Positions 8,782 through 16,522 are shown, counted from the stretch's first letter. The stretch: 57,697 bases of DNA from Chlorobiota bacterium (GCA_013152535.1 JAADGE010000069.1:1-57697); one strand, 5' to 3'. Translations and numbers: made by a program. Notes: a model not told the origin generated them from the letters alone.

Positions 8782-9758
8782 TTGTCAGTCTTTTAATTGT
8801 TGTTTTTGTGTTGTCATTTGTTTTGACGTTTGTCGTAAAAAAATATGCGGAAAAAATGTCGATAATTGATATACCTAATGACAGAAGTTCCCATACTGTT
8901 CCGACTCCTCGTGGTGGCGGTTTAGCAATTGTAATCGCTTGGTTTGTCGGTATAATTTTTTTATTTTTTGTTGATTTGATTGAGTCCAATTTATTTTATG
9001 CTCTTCTTGGAGCTGTTCCGTTGATGATTGTCGGAATTATTGATGACTCTGTTGATGTTAAACCGATTATAAGAATTTTAATTCAATCTTTTTCAACAAT
9101 TTGGGCCTTGTGGTTTTTAGGCGGATTACCCGAAATTGATTTGGGATTTTATTCTTTTTCAAATATTTATATTAACAATATCTTAATTTTTTTTGTTATT
9201 TTATGGTTTATTAATTTGTTTAATTTTATTGACGGTATTGACGGATATCTGGCTTCCGGTGTTTTATTATTCAGCATTGCCCTTTTTGTTATAACAAATA
9301 ATATAATTTTGTTAATTTCAGCAGTTACCGTTGCCGGTTTTTTAATTTGGAATTGGCATCCTGCAAAAATTTTTATGGGTGATGTCGGAAGCACTGTTTT
9401 GGGTTTTAATTTTATTGTTTTGGCTGTTTATTTTCAGAACTCTGAGAATATTTCATTTGTAATACCGATAATTTTAAGTTCTGTATTTTGGTTTGATACA
9501 ACTTTAACTTTATTCAGAAGATTTATCAATAAAGAACAATTAAACAAAGCCCATAAAAAACATGCCTATCAAAGACTTGTTCAAGCAGGGTACAGTCATC
9601 AGAAGGTCGTTGTTATTTCTGTAATATTAAATCTGATTATTATCGGATTTGTCAGCTTTGCGCTCTTTTTGCCTAAATTTACATTAGTATCATTTTTTTT
9701 AGTATTAGTTATTTTGTTTGGAGTTGTAAAAATCATTGATAATAAAAAATCATTTTAA
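8778..9758 (+). CDS. Undecaprenyl-phosphate sugar-1-phosphate transferase (WecA/WbpL-like)
   Basis: This 326-residue member of the MraY/WecA family transfers a sugar-1-phosphate (often GlcNAc, FucNAc or QuiNAc-type) from its UDP form to undecaprenyl phosphate, starting the repeat unit. Visible signatures are DIPNDRSSHTVPTPRGGG at the N-terminus, GIIDDSVDVKPIIR (the DD pair), FNFIDGIDGY (catalytic Asp), WHPAKIFMGDVGSTVLGF (Mg-binding Asp) and the C-terminal HKKHAYQRL nucleotide loop. About ten membrane segments are predicted. It overlaps the upstream glycosyltransferase by 4 bases. WbpL is a better comparison than MraY because of the glycan cluster context. Confidence 0.93.
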   Translation: MIVSLLIVVFVLSFVLTFVVKKYAEKMSIIDIPNDRSSHTVPTPRGGGLAIVIAWFVGIIFLFFVDLIESNLFYALLGAVPLMIVGIIDDSVDVKPIIRILIQSFSTIWALWFLGGLPEIDLGFYSFSNIYINNILIFFVILWFINLFNFIDGIDGYLASGVLLFSIALFVITNNIILLISAVTVAGFLIWNWHPAKIFMGDVGSTVLGFNFIVLAVYFQNSENISFVIPIILSSVFWFDTTLTLFRRFINKEQLNKAHKKHAYQRLVQAGYSHQKVVVISVILNLIIIGFVSFALFLPKFTLVSFFLVLVILFGVVKIIDNKKSF

Positions 9759-9759
9759 A

Positions 9760-11064
9760 ATGTTTACTAAAAAGGAGATATTTCAATATATTCAAGGTGC
9801 ATCCTTATTGTTTGCTTTATTGATTGCCTTTCAAATTCCTTCATACCGATGGATTCTATCGGATATTATTGTCGGATGGATGTTATTTTCAATTTTAGAA
9901 TTTAAATTTAAGCAAAGGTTTAAGCAAAATTTGAATAATCGATTTTTGAATATTATGTTTATTCTCCAACTAATATTGTTTTTGTTTGTTTTAAGCAATG
10001 TCTTCTTTGCAGATGATGAAAAAAATGTTTCAAAGCAGATAATGCAAAAATTATCACTTTTAATTTTTCCATTGCTTTTTGCTTTATCCGCATCAAAATT
10101 TAAGGAAAGAAAGCAATTATTCTTGAAATTATTTGCAATATCAACTGTTTTAATGTCTCTGATTTGCATTTCTGTTGCCTTATATAAATCAATTTCATTT
10201 CTGAACGGGGTGTTTACATTTAATCCTGTAAATGAACTTCACAGAAATTATTTTCGGCAATCAGAATTATCAATTTTTCATCATCGCGGCTATTTCAGTA
10301 TGTATATCGTTTTTGCACTCGCAATTATTTTTTATTTGAATGAAAAACAAAATATCTTTAGTTCAAAATTTAAAAAAGTTTTGTTTTGGCTAGTAATTCT
10401 GTTCTTTATTACAATGATATTTTTGTTGACTTCACGTGCCGGAATAATATCATTAGTGATTCTTTTATCTTGGCAACTGGTTCATAAAATATTTTTTTCT
10501 AAGAATTTGTTTTACAAAATTTTAACATTTTTATTGATTATCTTAATGGTGGTAGTTAGTTTTATGAATAAACGAATTCAAACTACATTTAATCAGATAG
10601 TAACAACAGAAAAAACGAATAATACAAATGTTTCCGGAAAGTCTCCGGCAAGAATTGATCTGTGGAAAGCAGGTTTTAATATTGTTGAGAATAATTTTTG
10701 GATAGGAATCGGGACAGAAAAATTTCAAGAAAATTTTAATAATGAATATAAAAAATATTCAAATAAAAAGATATCTGAGATTAAATCTCACAATTTAAAT
10801 GTTCATAATCAATTTCTGGAAGAATTTGTTCTGTACGGAATTTTCGGATTTTTACTTTTGTTAAGTCTCTTTATTTATCCGATTTTTATATCTTTCAAAA
10901 GAAAAAATTATTTATTCCTTTCATTTCTTCTGATTACGGGTTTTAATTTCTTATTTGAATCGATGCTTAATACTATTGCCGGGATTGTCTTTTTTACATT
11001 CTTCTTAAATTATTTTATATTTGTATTTGATGATACAAATGAAAAAATAAAAATTACTGAATAA
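9760..11064 (+). CDS. O-antigen ligase/polymerase superfamily protein (WaaL/Wzy-like)
   Basis: This is a polytopic protein of about 434 residues with roughly eleven membrane segments. The periplasmic loop near residues 285-345 has SPARIDLWKAGFNIVENNFWIGIGTEKF and then LNVHNQFLEEFVLYGIFGF, which is the conserved Arg / G-x-G / H-N-x-F/Y-L pattern of the ligase family. I start it at the ATG at 9760, one base after the previous stop; a TTG at 9736 would overlap the WecA-like gene by 23 bases. Together with the protein at 4865 it gives the cluster two members of this superfamily, probably one polymerase and one ligase. Confidence 0.78.
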   Translation: MFTKKEIFQYIQGASLLFALLIAFQIPSYRWILSDIIVGWMLFSILEFKFKQRFKQNLNNRFLNIMFILQLILFLFVLSNVFFADDEKNVSKQIMQKLSLLIFPLLFALSASKFKERKQLFLKLFAISTVLMSLICISVALYKSISFLNGVFTFNPVNELHRNYFRQSELSIFHHRGYFSMYIVFALAIIFYLNEKQNIFSSKFKKVLFWLVILFFITMIFLLTSRAGIISLVILLSWQLVHKIFFSKNLFYKILTFLLIILMVVVSFMNKRIQTTFNQIVTTEKTNNTNVSGKSPARIDLWKAGFNIVENNFWIGIGTEKFQENFNNEYKKYSNKKISEIKSHNLNVHNQFLEEFVLYGIFGFLLLLSLFIYPIFISFKRKNYLFLSFLLITGFNFLFESMLNTIAGIVFFTFFLNYFIFVFDDTNEKIKITE

Positions 11065-11071
11065 TTCGCTT

Positions 11072-11626
11072 ATGGCTTCATTTAAAAAAATTATAGGAAA
11101 ATCGTTTTTCAAAATTATAGGTTGGAAATTCGGGGGAGAATTGCCTGAAGTGTCGAAATATATATGTGTAGTGGCACCGCATACAAGTATTTGGGATATG
11201 ATATGGGGGAAAATGTATAATTGGGCAATGGGAATGGAACCCAAAATAATGGTAAAAAAAGAATTTTTCTTTTTCCCGATGGGATGGTTAATGCGTCGTT
11301 GGGGAGCAATTCCTATTAACAGGCAATATCCCGGCGGAATTGTAAAACAAATTGCTGATGAATTCAGAAAAGCCGATAACATGATTTTGGCAATAACTCC
11401 GGAAGGAACACGTGCACCAAATCCGAATTGGAAAACAGGTTTTTACAGAATTGCACAGGAAGCAAATGTCCCGGTTTATCTTACTTTTTCTGACTTTAAA
11501 TCAAAAACTGTCGGTTTTATCGGAGAATTTAAACTTACGGGTGATTTTGATAAAGATATAAAAGCCATTAAAGAAAAATACAGAGGAATGGAAGGGCTTC
11601 ATAAGGAGAAATTTGTGATTGAATAA
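11072..11626 (+). CDS. 1-acyl-glycerol-3-phosphate acyltransferase-like protein (PlsC family)
   Basis: This 184-residue protein has the two core motifs of the PlsC/LPLAT superfamily: HTSIWD (HX4D catalytic dyad, about residue 31-36) and PEGTR (about residue 108-112), with a hydrophobic stretch between. Family members move an acyl group from acyl-ACP/CoA to lysophosphatidate or related lipids at the inner membrane. The length is short compared with PlsC (about 240), matching the small Bacteroidota group often annotated as glycerol acyltransferase. It is 7 bases after the ligase-like gene, so probably the last gene of the polysaccharide transcript. Confidence 0.85.
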   Translation: MASFKKIIGKSFFKIIGWKFGGELPEVSKYICVVAPHTSIWDMIWGKMYNWAMGMEPKIMVKKEFFFFPMGWLMRRWGAIPINRQYPGGIVKQIADEFRKADNMILAITPEGTRAPNPNWKTGFYRIAQEANVPVYLTFSDFKSKTVGFIGEFKLTGDFDKDIKAIKEKYRGMEGLHKEKFVIE

Positions 11627-11634
11627 AGTTGCGA

Positions 11635-11722
11635 CACACAGATTCCTCAGATAACACAGATAAGATATTATAAATTAAAAATAATCTGTGCAATTTGTGT
11701 AATCCGTGTGAGAAAAATATTT
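11635..11722. repeat. Palindromic repeat unit A
   Basis: This 88-base unit starts CACACAGATT and ends AAAAATATTT. Its left arm (11635-11661) and right arm (about 11683-11710) are imperfect reverse complements, rich in CACAGAT / ATCTGTG, around an A/T loop, so the unit can fold into a long hairpin. It is followed directly by unit B. It is the first of two full and three partial or interrupted copies around the GxxExxY gene. Confidence 0.9.
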
Positions 11723-11811
11723 CACACAAATCTCACAGATACCACAGATACAATATTATAAATTAAAAATAATCTGTGCAATTTGCGTAATCCCTGTGAG
11801 GAAAAATATTT
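11723..11811. repeat. Palindromic repeat unit B
   Basis: This 89-base direct copy of unit A differs by scattered substitutions (for example TTTGCGTAATCCCTGTGAG in the right arm) and keeps the same CACAGAT...ATCTGTG inverted arms and the AAAAATATTT tail. It abuts unit A on the left and the half unit C on the right. Confidence 0.9.
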
Positions 11812-11840
11812 CACACAAATGTCTCAGATATCACAGATAA
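11812..11840. repeat. Half repeat unit C, left arm before the GxxExxY gene
   Basis: Only the left arm of the repeat is present (CACACAAATGTCTCAGATA followed by TCACAGATAA). Where units A and B continue into the A/T loop and right arm, this copy runs into AAAGGAATAATATG and the GxxExxY start codon. A degenerate unit tail (TGAGGAAATTATTT) follows that gene's stop at about 12236-12249, so the gene occupies the position of a unit's interior. Confidence 0.8.
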
Positions 11841-11851
11841 AAAGGAATAAT

Positions 11852-12232
11852 ATGAACGAAAATGAAATTTCATATAAAATAAGAGGAATTGTTTATGATA
11901 TATACAATAATCTCGGACCGGGTTTATTAGAATCTGTATATGAAGAAATATTGTATTACGAATTACAAAAAGCAGGGTTGAAAACAGAAAGACAAAAATC
12001 AATTTCCGTGATTTGGAAAGATATAAAAATGGATCATGGATTCAGAGCAGATTTGATTGTAGAAAATAAAATTATAATTGAAATAAAATCTGTTGAAACA
12101 TTAGCAAAAGTGCATTTTAAACAAATAGCAACTTATGTTAAACTGTATGGTTGTAAATTGGGTTTGTTGATAAATTTCAGTGAAAGAGATATTAATGAAG
12201 GCATTAAGAGGTATATTAACGGAACTATATAA
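11852..12232 (+). CDS. GxxExxY protein (PD-(D/E)XK nuclease-like)
   Basis: This protein of about 126 residues has the family-naming motif GPGLLESVYEEIL (G-x-x-E-x-x-Y) and then the nuclease-like core: HGFRADLIVENKIIIEIKSVE, with Asp and E-x-K in the PD-(D/E)XK arrangement, and a final QIATYVKLYGCKLGLLINF strand. I start it at the ATG at 11852 after AAAGGAATAAT. The frame is open back to 11783, but those 23 codons are translated repeat sequence and should not be included. The gene sits inside a family of palindromic repeats, with the left repeat arm upstream and a repeat tail downstream. Function in this family is not established; a repeat-associated nuclease is an inference. Confidence 0.88.
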   Translation: MNENEISYKIRGIVYDIYNNLGPGLLESVYEEILYYELQKAGLKTERQKSISVIWKDIKMDHGFRADLIVENKIIIEIKSVETLAKVHFKQIATYVKLYGCKLGLLINFSERDINEGIKRYINGTI

Positions 12233-12249
12233 AAATGAGGAAATTATTT

Positions 12250-12339
12250 CACACAGATGCCTCAGAGATAACACAGATAAGATATTATAAATTACAAAAA
12301 ATCTGTGCAATTCGTGTAATCCGTGTGAGAAAAATATTT
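12250..12339. repeat. Palindromic repeat unit D
   Basis: This is a full 90-base copy of the same repeat downstream of the GxxExxY gene, with CACACAGATGCCTCAGAGAT as the left arm start, the TAAGATATTATAAATTA loop and the ATCTGTGCAATTCGTGTAAT right arm, ending in AAAAATATTT. It has two extra bases in the left arm compared with unit A. Confidence 0.9.
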
Positions 12340-12394
12340 CACACAGATGCCTCAGATAACACAGATAAGATATTATGAATTAAAAAAAAATTGT
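12340..12394. repeat. Truncated repeat unit E
   Basis: The copy begins exactly at the end of unit D with the same left arm and TAAGATATTAT loop, but its right arm has decayed to AATTGTGGTCTG, after which unique sequence leads to the nitrilase gene. It marks the right edge of the repeat block. Confidence 0.75.
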
Positions 12395-12422
12395 GGTCTG
12401 AGCAGTAAAAAATTAAACAAAA

Positions 12423-13196
12423 ATGTACCTAAAAGTAACAATAATACAGTCTGATTTAGTTTGGGAAAATATTGAAGCTAATCTCAACAATTTTACCGAA
12501 AAAATTCAATTAATAAAAGAAAATACAGATTTAATTATTCTTCCGGAAATGTTTGCATCCGGTTTTTCTATGAATCCGAGTAAATTTTCTTCTGATCAGG
12601 AGAAAGTTATTCAAAAAATGAAAGAATTTTCCGTATTAAAAAATGCTGTTGTAACGGGAACGGTTATCACCGAAAAAAACGGTCAGTTTTTCAATACTTT
12701 AATTTGGATGACTCCTGACGGGACATATAAAACGTATAATAAAAGACATCTTTTTTCATTTGCCGGTGAAGACAAATTTTATTCACAAGGAAAAGACCAT
12801 TTGCTTGTTTCGTTGAAAGGGTGGAAAATTATGCCTTTGATATGTTACGATTTACGTTTTCCGGTTTGGAGCAGAAATACAAATAATTATGATTTACTCA
12901 TTTATGTTGCTAATTGGCCTGAACGAAGAAATGATGTATGGAAAACTTTGCTGAAAGCACGTGCTATAGAAAATCAATCTTATGTTATCGGTGTGAACAG
13001 GGTAGGGAATGACGGTAACGCTATTTACCATTCGGGAGATTCCGGTGTTTATGATGCAAAAGGAAATAAAATAAGCAAAACAAAAGCACACGAAGAAAGT
13101 ATTGAAACTTTGCTTTTAGATAAAGATAAACTGAATGCTTTCAGAGAAAAATTTCCCGTAGGAAAGGATGCGGATAATTTTAGAATTATTCATTAA
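12423..13196 (+). CDS. Nitrilase-superfamily omega-amidase (YafV-like)
   Basis: This 257-residue C-N hydrolase carries the full catalytic triad: Glu in LPEMFASGF, Lys in NKRHLFSFAGED and Cys in LICYDLRFPVWSR. The ANWPERR and KARAIENQ segments are typical of omega-amidases (YafV/Nit2 type), which hydrolyse alpha-ketoglutaramate or alpha-ketosuccinamate to the keto acid and ammonia. The gene stands alone on this strand, just after the repeat block, and its 3' end overlaps the convergent DUF5063 gene by 11 bases. No signal peptide is seen, so it is cytoplasmic. The YafV assignment comes from motif context, not an alignment. Confidence 0.9.
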   Translation: MYLKVTIIQSDLVWENIEANLNNFTEKIQLIKENTDLIILPEMFASGFSMNPSKFSSDQEKVIQKMKEFSVLKNAVVTGTVITEKNGQFFNTLIWMTPDGTYKTYNKRHLFSFAGEDKFYSQGKDHLLVSLKGWKIMPLICYDLRFPVWSRNTNNYDLLIYVANWPERRNDVWKTLLKARAIENQSYVIGVNRVGNDGNAIYHSGDSGVYDAKGNKISKTKAHEESIETLLLDKDKLNAFREKFPVGKDADNFRIIH

Positions 13197-13788
13197 AAAG
13201 ATTATCAACCCAATTTCTCCCTTTTAAAATTTCTGAAGAAACATCTGTATCATCTTCTTTTAACTCTTCATTTCCGTATAAAAGATTATGAAATTCTTTC
13301 AATACGATTATTATACGAGAGCCCCATAACAGTTCAAAATTATTTTTACAATCTGCAATTGCATTAAGTATTTCATCTTCTCCTGCTATTTGATAAATTT
13401 TTGTAAAATCTTTTAATTCCTGATAAGTATCTGTCAAACATTCTGATATACTTATGTTTACAGGTGTAGCTGTGTCTCCGGGTTCAAATAAATCCGTGAA
13501 AACCTCATATTGTCCGAGTTTTTTACTTATTGCAGAATCAATATAATGCCAATCGGCTTCTGTTATAAAAGTTTCCGAAGGCATTTTATTTGAAATCTCG
13601 GGTTTAGGCAAACCTAATGCTTTTAAATGAAGTAATGAACTTATTTTATAAACGTTCTCAACAAATTCTTTCAAGGAAAAGTCACTTAAGTTTTCGAGAA
13701 TTTTGCAAAATTCATTTGCAACGGTAACAAATTCAATGGTTTTTTGTGAATATATTATATTATTCGGAAGTTTGTTATCTTCATTCAT
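13186..13788 (-). CDS. DUF5063 family protein
   Basis: This 200-residue acidic, mostly helical cytoplasmic protein matches the Bacteroidota DUF5063 family: the opening IIYSQKTIEFVTVANEFCKI and the following KISSLLHLKALGLPKP are characteristic. No catalytic motif, signal peptide or membrane segment is visible, and the family has no assigned function that I know of. It is upstream of no obvious partner; the DEAD-box helicase gene lies 66 bases away on the same strand and would be transcribed first. Its 3' end overlaps the nitrilase gene by 11 bases, tail to tail. Confidence 0.75.
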   Translation of the reverse strand: MNEDNKLPNNIIYSQKTIEFVTVANEFCKILENLSDFSLKEFVENVYKISSLLHLKALGLPKPEISNKMPSETFITEADWHYIDSAISKKLGQYEVFTDLFEPGDTATPVNISISECLTDTYQELKDFTKIYQIAGEDEILNAIADCKNNFELLWGSRIIIVLKEFHNLLYGNEELKEDDTDVSSEILKGRNWVDNLFNE

Positions 13789-13854
13789 TTTCTCAAATTC
13801 ATTTTAATTATTGAATATTTACTTTCAACTTTATAAATTATTACTTAATTCAGT

Positions 13855-15171
13855 CTATCTTTTTCCGCTTCTTTTAATATTTTTCTTATTTCGTTTTCGC
13901 TTTTTTGAAGGACTTCCGGAGTTTATCTTTTTATTTTTTTCTTTTTTGTCTTGAAATGCTCCTTTTGTTTCCTGCAAATGGTGCACTTTTAAGTAATTCT
14001 TATCGTATAAATTAATTTTTTCACTTTCGGTTAATACGTTTGATATTTTTAAATCTTCAGGCAAATTTTTAACAGGTACCGATTTTTGCATCATTTCTTC
14101 AATTTGCATTAAGAATTCTGTATCTTTTTCAGTAACAAAGCTGATTGCTTTGCCCGGCTTATCTGCTCTTCCTGTTCGCCCTATGCGATGGATGTAATCT
14201 CCAGGTGTTTCCGGCATGTTGAAATTAATAACATGGCTGACATCGGAAATGTCCAATCCGCGAGCGGCAATATCTGTGGCAACTAATAGGCGTAATTCAC
14301 CTTTATGAAAACGTTCTAATGTTTTTATTCTTAAATTTTGCGATTTGTTAGAATGTATTGCGGCTGATTTTTCTTTAAATTCAGTTAATAAACTCTCAAT
14401 TATTCTGTCTGCAATTCGTTTTCCGGAAACAAAAACCAATATTTTTTCAAATGCTGTATCTTTCAAAAGCAAATTTAAAAGATTAATTTTAGTATTATAA
14501 TTCGGTACTCGGTAAACAGATTGAATGATTTTATTAATGGGAGTACCGTGAGCTGCAATTTCAATTTTCAAAGGAGAAATAAAGAAATTATTAATAAAAG
14601 TTTCAACTTCAGGAGTTAAGGTTGCCGAAAACATCAGGTTTTGCCTTTTTTTCGGTAAAATTTCAAAAATACTCATCAGTTGCGGACGAAATCCGAGATT
14701 AAGCATTTCATCAACTTCATCAATAACAACTTTTTGAATATTCTTTAATCTTAATAAACCGGTCATCGTTAAATCATAAAGTCTTCCGGGTGCAGCAACC
14801 AGAATATCTAAACCGGCATACACCACTTTTTTTTGTGTGTTGATATTTGTTCCTCCGTATATGCCGGCATAGCGCACAGTCATATATTCGGTTAATTTAT
14901 CAAGTTCGCCGACGATTTGAATTACAAGCTCTCGGGTAGGGACAAGGATCAAAATTCGCGGATGTCTCTGCTCGGAATACGTTAATTGTCTTAAAATCGG
15001 CAGAAGATAAGCAAATGTTTTACCTGTTCCGGTTTGTGCTACTCCGACTACATCCTTCCCGGACATAATTACCGAAAAAGTTTTTTCCTGAACGGGTGTA
15101 GGATTTATAAAACCGATATCTTCTATTGCTTTTAAAAGCGGTTTGCTTAAATTTAATTCGTCAAAAGTCAC
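13855..15171 (-). CDS. DEAD-box family ATP-dependent RNA helicase
   Basis: This 438-residue superfamily 2 helicase has all motifs in order: Q motif (INPTPVQEKTF), I (AQTGTGKT), Ia (PTRELVIQ), II (DEVDEMLNLGF), III (SATL), V (ATDIAARGLDI) and VI (HRIGRTGRA). Motif II reads DEVD rather than DEAD. The last 45 residues or so are a Lys/Arg/Ser-rich tail, as in RhlE/CsdA-type helicases that remodel rRNA or mRNA, especially in the cold. A minus-strand TATCTTTG box lies 24 bases before the start, so it has its own promoter; the DUF5063 gene follows it. Confidence 0.93.
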   Translation of the reverse strand: MTFDELNLSKPLLKAIEDIGFINPTPVQEKTFSVIMSGKDVVGVAQTGTGKTFAYLLPILRQLTYSEQRHPRILILVPTRELVIQIVGELDKLTEYMTVRYAGIYGGTNINTQKKVVYAGLDILVAAPGRLYDLTMTGLLRLKNIQKVVIDEVDEMLNLGFRPQLMSIFEILPKKRQNLMFSATLTPEVETFINNFFISPLKIEIAAHGTPINKIIQSVYRVPNYNTKINLLNLLLKDTAFEKILVFVSGKRIADRIIESLLTEFKEKSAAIHSNKSQNLRIKTLERFHKGELRLLVATDIAARGLDISDVSHVINFNMPETPGDYIHRIGRTGRADKPGKAISFVTEKDTEFLMQIEEMMQKSVPVKNLPEDLKISNVLTESEKINLYDKNYLKVHHLQETKGAFQDKKEKNKKINSGSPSKKRKRNKKNIKRSGKR

Positions 15172-15440
15172 ATTAAATTATTTGAAATTTTTTGCAAAGA
15201 TAGGATATTAATTAAATATCAGACAGATAAAAAAGCGATTTGCTGAGAGTCTAAACATTTTGCTTTATTAACAATACGTCAAAGATACAAAATGAAAGCA
15301 ATTCACATCAATTTGTATATTTCGTTTGCATATTTAAGCGGTTGCCGTTTTGGGTATCGCAGGTAATCGGTCGGATTGCGTTATTAAATGCTTTGGTATT
15401 AGCAAAATTTATATGAATGCTAAAGAACTGCTAAAGAAAT
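15172..15440. other. Non-coding stretch with a possible gene remnant
   Basis: Together with the inverted-repeat element this makes a 409-base gap between genes. Besides the helicase promoter it holds a plus-strand frame from about 15341, just after a TAA, to a TAA near 15440. It encodes a short peptide ending SKIYMNAKELLKK, which looks like the C-terminus of a protein but has no start and no recognised relatives. A minus-strand TATCTTTG box around 15285-15292 points into this stretch without a gene to serve. I regard it as decayed DNA. Confidence 0.3.
15195..15202 (-). promoter_or_regulatory. Putative -7 box for the helicase gene
   Basis: The minus strand reads TATCTTTG here, matching the Bacteroidota -7 consensus TAnnTTTG, 24 bases before the helicase start. 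No clear TTTG was found at the expected -33 distance, so the call rests on the one box and its position. Confidence 0.4.
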
Positions 15441-15574
15441 AAATAAAAGAGGCTGTCTCAAAAGTCATTTTGACACTTTTTAATAACTTGAAACGGCTTG
15501 TTTATTAATAAAAATAAGTCATTTGTGTATTTTGTCAGATCATTTTATGACTTTTGAGACAGCCTCTTTTATTT
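15441..15574. repeat. 134-base inverted-repeat element (GGCTGTCTC type)
   Basis: The arms 15441-15468 and 15547-15574 are perfect 28-base reverse complements containing AGAGGCTGTCTCAAAAGTCA, separated by 78 bases of A/T-rich sequence with no reading frame. The arms resemble the terminal repeats of transposon families beginning GGCTGTCTCAAAA, and a second element with the same outer motif lies at 52135. It could be a non-autonomous transposable element (MITE-like) that also serves as a hairpin terminator for the minus-strand gene ending at 15581. No target-site duplication was identified. Confidence 0.85.
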
Positions 15575-15580
15575 TGAGTT

Positions 15581-16021
15581 TTAAAAAATATTTTTTTTCG
15601 TGTTTTTGTTAATTATTTTGGAACCGTCGGCACTTAAACAAATTTCAGTAAGATTACCGTTTTTTTTATCTTCGGAAAACCGTTTTAACAAATTCTTTAA
15701 GTCTTGTTTCGTTATTGAAGTTTGAGAGCGTCTGCCAGTTTTAGGATAAACATATATAAATTCAAAAACATCATTTTTTATCCGAAAAAAGAAATATGTT
15801 CTGTATGATGAGCTTTTACCTTTCCCTTCTCTTTTTAAACGTTTTTTTATAAGCAAATTATAAGCTGTCGAATTTATGTTTGAAGTACCTACATTAAGAA
15901 TATTTTCGCTTGTTTCAGAAATAATCTCGTCAATAAAAATTTTTTCAAGATTTTTGTCGGCGTTGTTTTTTATAATTTTTTTAAATTGTGAAATAAATTC
16001 GGAAGAGAAATAAAAAGACAT
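15581..16021 (-). CDS. Putative RelE/HigB-2-like toxin
   Basis: This is a 146-residue basic protein. Residues 55-115 (LIKKRLKREGKGKSSSYRTY, then FFFRIKNDVFEFIYVYPKTG and TSITKQDLKNLLK) match the layout of HigB-2/RelE-type toxins of the Gp49/PF06296 kind: KR-x-GxGKSG-[FY]RT, an aromatic strand pair, an Arg-rich turn, and a final D/Q-x-L-x-x-L helix. Typical members are 100-120 residues, so the N-terminal helix region and C-terminal tail are longer here. It starts 9 bases after the helical ORF at 16031 and is surely co-transcribed with it. An RNase activity is inferred from the fold only. Confidence 0.55.
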   Translation of the reverse strand: MSFYFSSEFISQFKKIIKNNADKNLEKIFIDEIISETSENILNVGTSNINSTAYNLLIKKRLKREGKGKSSSYRTYFFFRIKNDVFEFIYVYPKTGRRSQTSITKQDLKNLLKRFSEDKKNGNLTEICLSADGSKIINKNTKKNIF

Positions 16022-16030
16022 TTAAAGGAA

Positions 16031-16471
16031 TTATAAATTATCAATAATATCCGTAAGTTCTTTATCTTTTCTGAAAACAAAAATTACTTGTTCAACTTCA
16101 TTAATGCTATCTTCCAAATCATCAACGGCATTTTTAAAATTTTTTAATGCTTCACCGAACATTCTTTTCGGAAGATTTTTGTTTAACCAAGCAAAAACCT
16201 TAATAACATCTTTATGAAAAGAATCCGATATTTGAATAATTTCTTTTACTTTTTGTTCATCTTCAGAACTTTTAACATCGACCCACGTTATAAGTAAAAT
16301 TAGTTTATCAATCTCACGGATAATATCGGTTGCTTTTAAAACAGGCTTTCTGATTTTATTAATATTATCCAGAAACAAATTTATTGCTTCCGGATCAGAC
16401 AAAGGGTTTTGAGTATATGAAGATATTAGATTTTCGGTTTTTGTCTCTATTGTGCCGATATCTTTAACCAT
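16031..16471 (-). CDS. All-helical hypothetical protein, possible antitoxin partner
   Basis: This 146-residue acidic protein is predicted to be almost wholly alpha-helical, with heptad-like stretches (NINKIRKPVLKATDIIREID and AVDDLEDSINEVEQVIFVF). No helix-turn-helix, ribbon-helix-helix or AbrB fold is apparent, unlike usual RelE/HigB antitoxins. It is the first gene of a two-gene operon with the RelE-like ORF 9 bases downstream, which is the antitoxin-first order. A TACATTTG box and a perfect palindrome lie upstream. I do not recognise the family; an antitoxin role is inferred from context. Confidence 0.6.
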   Translation of the reverse strand: MVKDIGTIETKTENLISSYTQNPLSDPEAINLFLDNINKIRKPVLKATDIIREIDKLILLITWVDVKSSEDEQKVKEIIQISDSFHKDVIKVFAWLNKNLPKRMFGEALKNFKNAVDDLEDSINEVEQVIFVFRKDKELTDIIDNL

Positions 16472-16497
16472 AAAAAATATTTTATAAGTTTAGACTG

Positions 16498-16505
16498 CAA
16501 ATGTA
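16498..16505 (-). promoter_or_regulatory. Putative -7 box of the RelE-like operon
   Basis: The minus strand reads TACATTTG, matching TAnnTTTG, 26 bases before the ATG at 16471. No TTTG is at the usual -33 distance; that region is occupied by the palindrome at 16523. Confidence 0.45.
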
Positions 16506-16522
16506 ATACATTTTCAAATACA

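Noticed and set aside
11783-11851. Upstream extension of the GxxExxY protein
   Set aside because: The 23 extra codons are translated repeat sequence; the family start motif fits the ATG at 11852.
11635-12394. Repeat block as a CRISPR array
   Set aside because: Units are about 88 bases, abut each other without unique spacers, and are palindromic throughout, so they are tandem hairpin repeats rather than CRISPR repeats.
15341-15440. Small gene ending SKIYMNAKELLKK
   Set aside because: It has no start codon at a useful place and begins right after a stop; recorded only as a possible remnant.
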